This document shows positions 42,754-42,971 of a stretch of DNA of 42,971 nucleotides, in pieces. Positions within the stretch are counted from its first letter, which is position 1; every line of letters begins with the position of its first letter. The DNA comes from Euzebyella saccharophila (GTDB lineage: Bacteria > Bacteroidota > Bacteroidia > Flavobacteriales > Flavobacteriaceae). Under the pieces are notes generated by a model that saw only the letters and a program-made list of their open reading frames with translations, was not told the DNA's origin and did not search any database. A program made the translations under genes and the position numbers. The stretch covers positions 1 to 42,971 of the forward strand of contig NZ_JACYFJ010000010.1 in assembly GCF_014855495.1 (NCBI RefSeq), read 5' to 3'.

Positions 42754-42971
42754 TGTTGCACAAGTTAAGAAAAAAACGGTCTTGATCATTGCCGTTCGGT
42801 AGATCGATCGTAACTTTAGGTATGCAGGGAAAAAAGGATTACCAGGAAAAACTGTTCGCACATTTCCAGTTGAGCGAGCGTATACCCGAGAACAATTTCT
42901 ACAGGCGTTTGAAAGGGGCTTTGGACCTTGACTTTCTCTACCCTTTGACCAAGGGGTATTATGGCGAAAGC
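42754..42971 (+). mobile_element. IS1182-family element, left end and transposase start (cut by window edge)
   Basis: TGTTGCACAAG (42754-42764) is a probable terminal repeat. It is followed by a transposase start at 42822 whose 50 visible codons (MQGKKDYQEKLFAHFQLSER, then LDFLYPLTKGYYGES) are the conserved N-terminus of IS1182-type transposases. The element continues beyond the window, so completeness is unknown. It is the same family as the relic at 40447-40809. Confidence 0.85.

Noticed and set aside
1-42971. CRISPR arrays, tRNA or rRNA genes
   Set aside because: I found no regular repeat-spacer pattern and no cloverleaf or rRNA sequence; the direct repeats present are dispersed or coding.

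Overview
The window comes from a marine-type Flavobacteriaceae genome (Bacteroidota). The evidence is a type IX secretion (T9SS) adhesin with a type B C-terminal signal beside a PorP/SprF gene, a SusC/SusD polysaccharide utilisation locus (PUL), many Bacteroidota-type lipoproteins, low G+C, and few Shine-Dalgarno sequences. It is chromosomal sequence peppered with insertion-sequence (IS) relics. An IS3-type orfA is cut by the left edge, an IS1182-type transposase start is cut by the right edge, and decayed IS256 and IS1182 fragments lie inside.

Layout: 1-677 is an IS edge, short repeats and hairpins. 678-6877 holds porP/sprF and a 1764-residue T9SS adhesin. 7389-10282 holds small genes, a CPBP protease and a membrane LytTR regulator. 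10430-11471 is a cassette-like module carrying a lipoprotein gene. 11731-30000 is a uronate PUL on the minus strand plus a divergent LacI-family regulator. Its order from the promoter is susC, susD, a hairpin terminator, a sodium/solute symporter, glucuronate isomerase, an SDR mannonate oxidoreductase, a GH-A hydrolase, an RraA-like protein, mannonate dehydratase, a CE6-type esterase, a GH28 relic, a frameshifted GH115 and a GH28/GH49-like beta-helix enzyme. 30107-32620 is an IS256 relic and two PD-(D/E)XK-type nuclease genes. 33231-38287 is a sensory block: BLUF photoreceptor, Cys-rich copper-binding protein, PAS histidine kinase, ECF sigma with a small partner and a MscS channel, and a degenerate receiver. 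38393-40352 holds a hydrolase-TPR protein and small genes. 40390-42971 is an IS1182 relic, a second cassette-like module (TlpA-like lipoprotein), stacked inverted-repeat units and a new IS1182 start.

How the genes work together: the PUL imports oligosaccharides through SusCD. The predicted exported enzymes (GH115, GH28/49-like, GH-A, CE6) would strip glucuronate and acetyl groups from an acidic plant or algal glycan. The symporter would bring in the uronate, and UxaC, the SDR and UxuA would convert it through fructuronate and mannonate to 2-keto-3-deoxygluconate. KdgK and KdgA are not in the window. Two near-identical 20-bp sites in inverted orientation between susC and lacI look like the operators.

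The most unusual signals are: (1) two modules in which a lipoprotein gene is bounded by a gene-specific inverted repeat and conserved outer arms, resembling integron cassettes; (2) a 72-bp dispersed repeat with at least six copies, all in one orientation; (3) reading frames broken at homopolymers in GH115 (A8) and MscS (G5).
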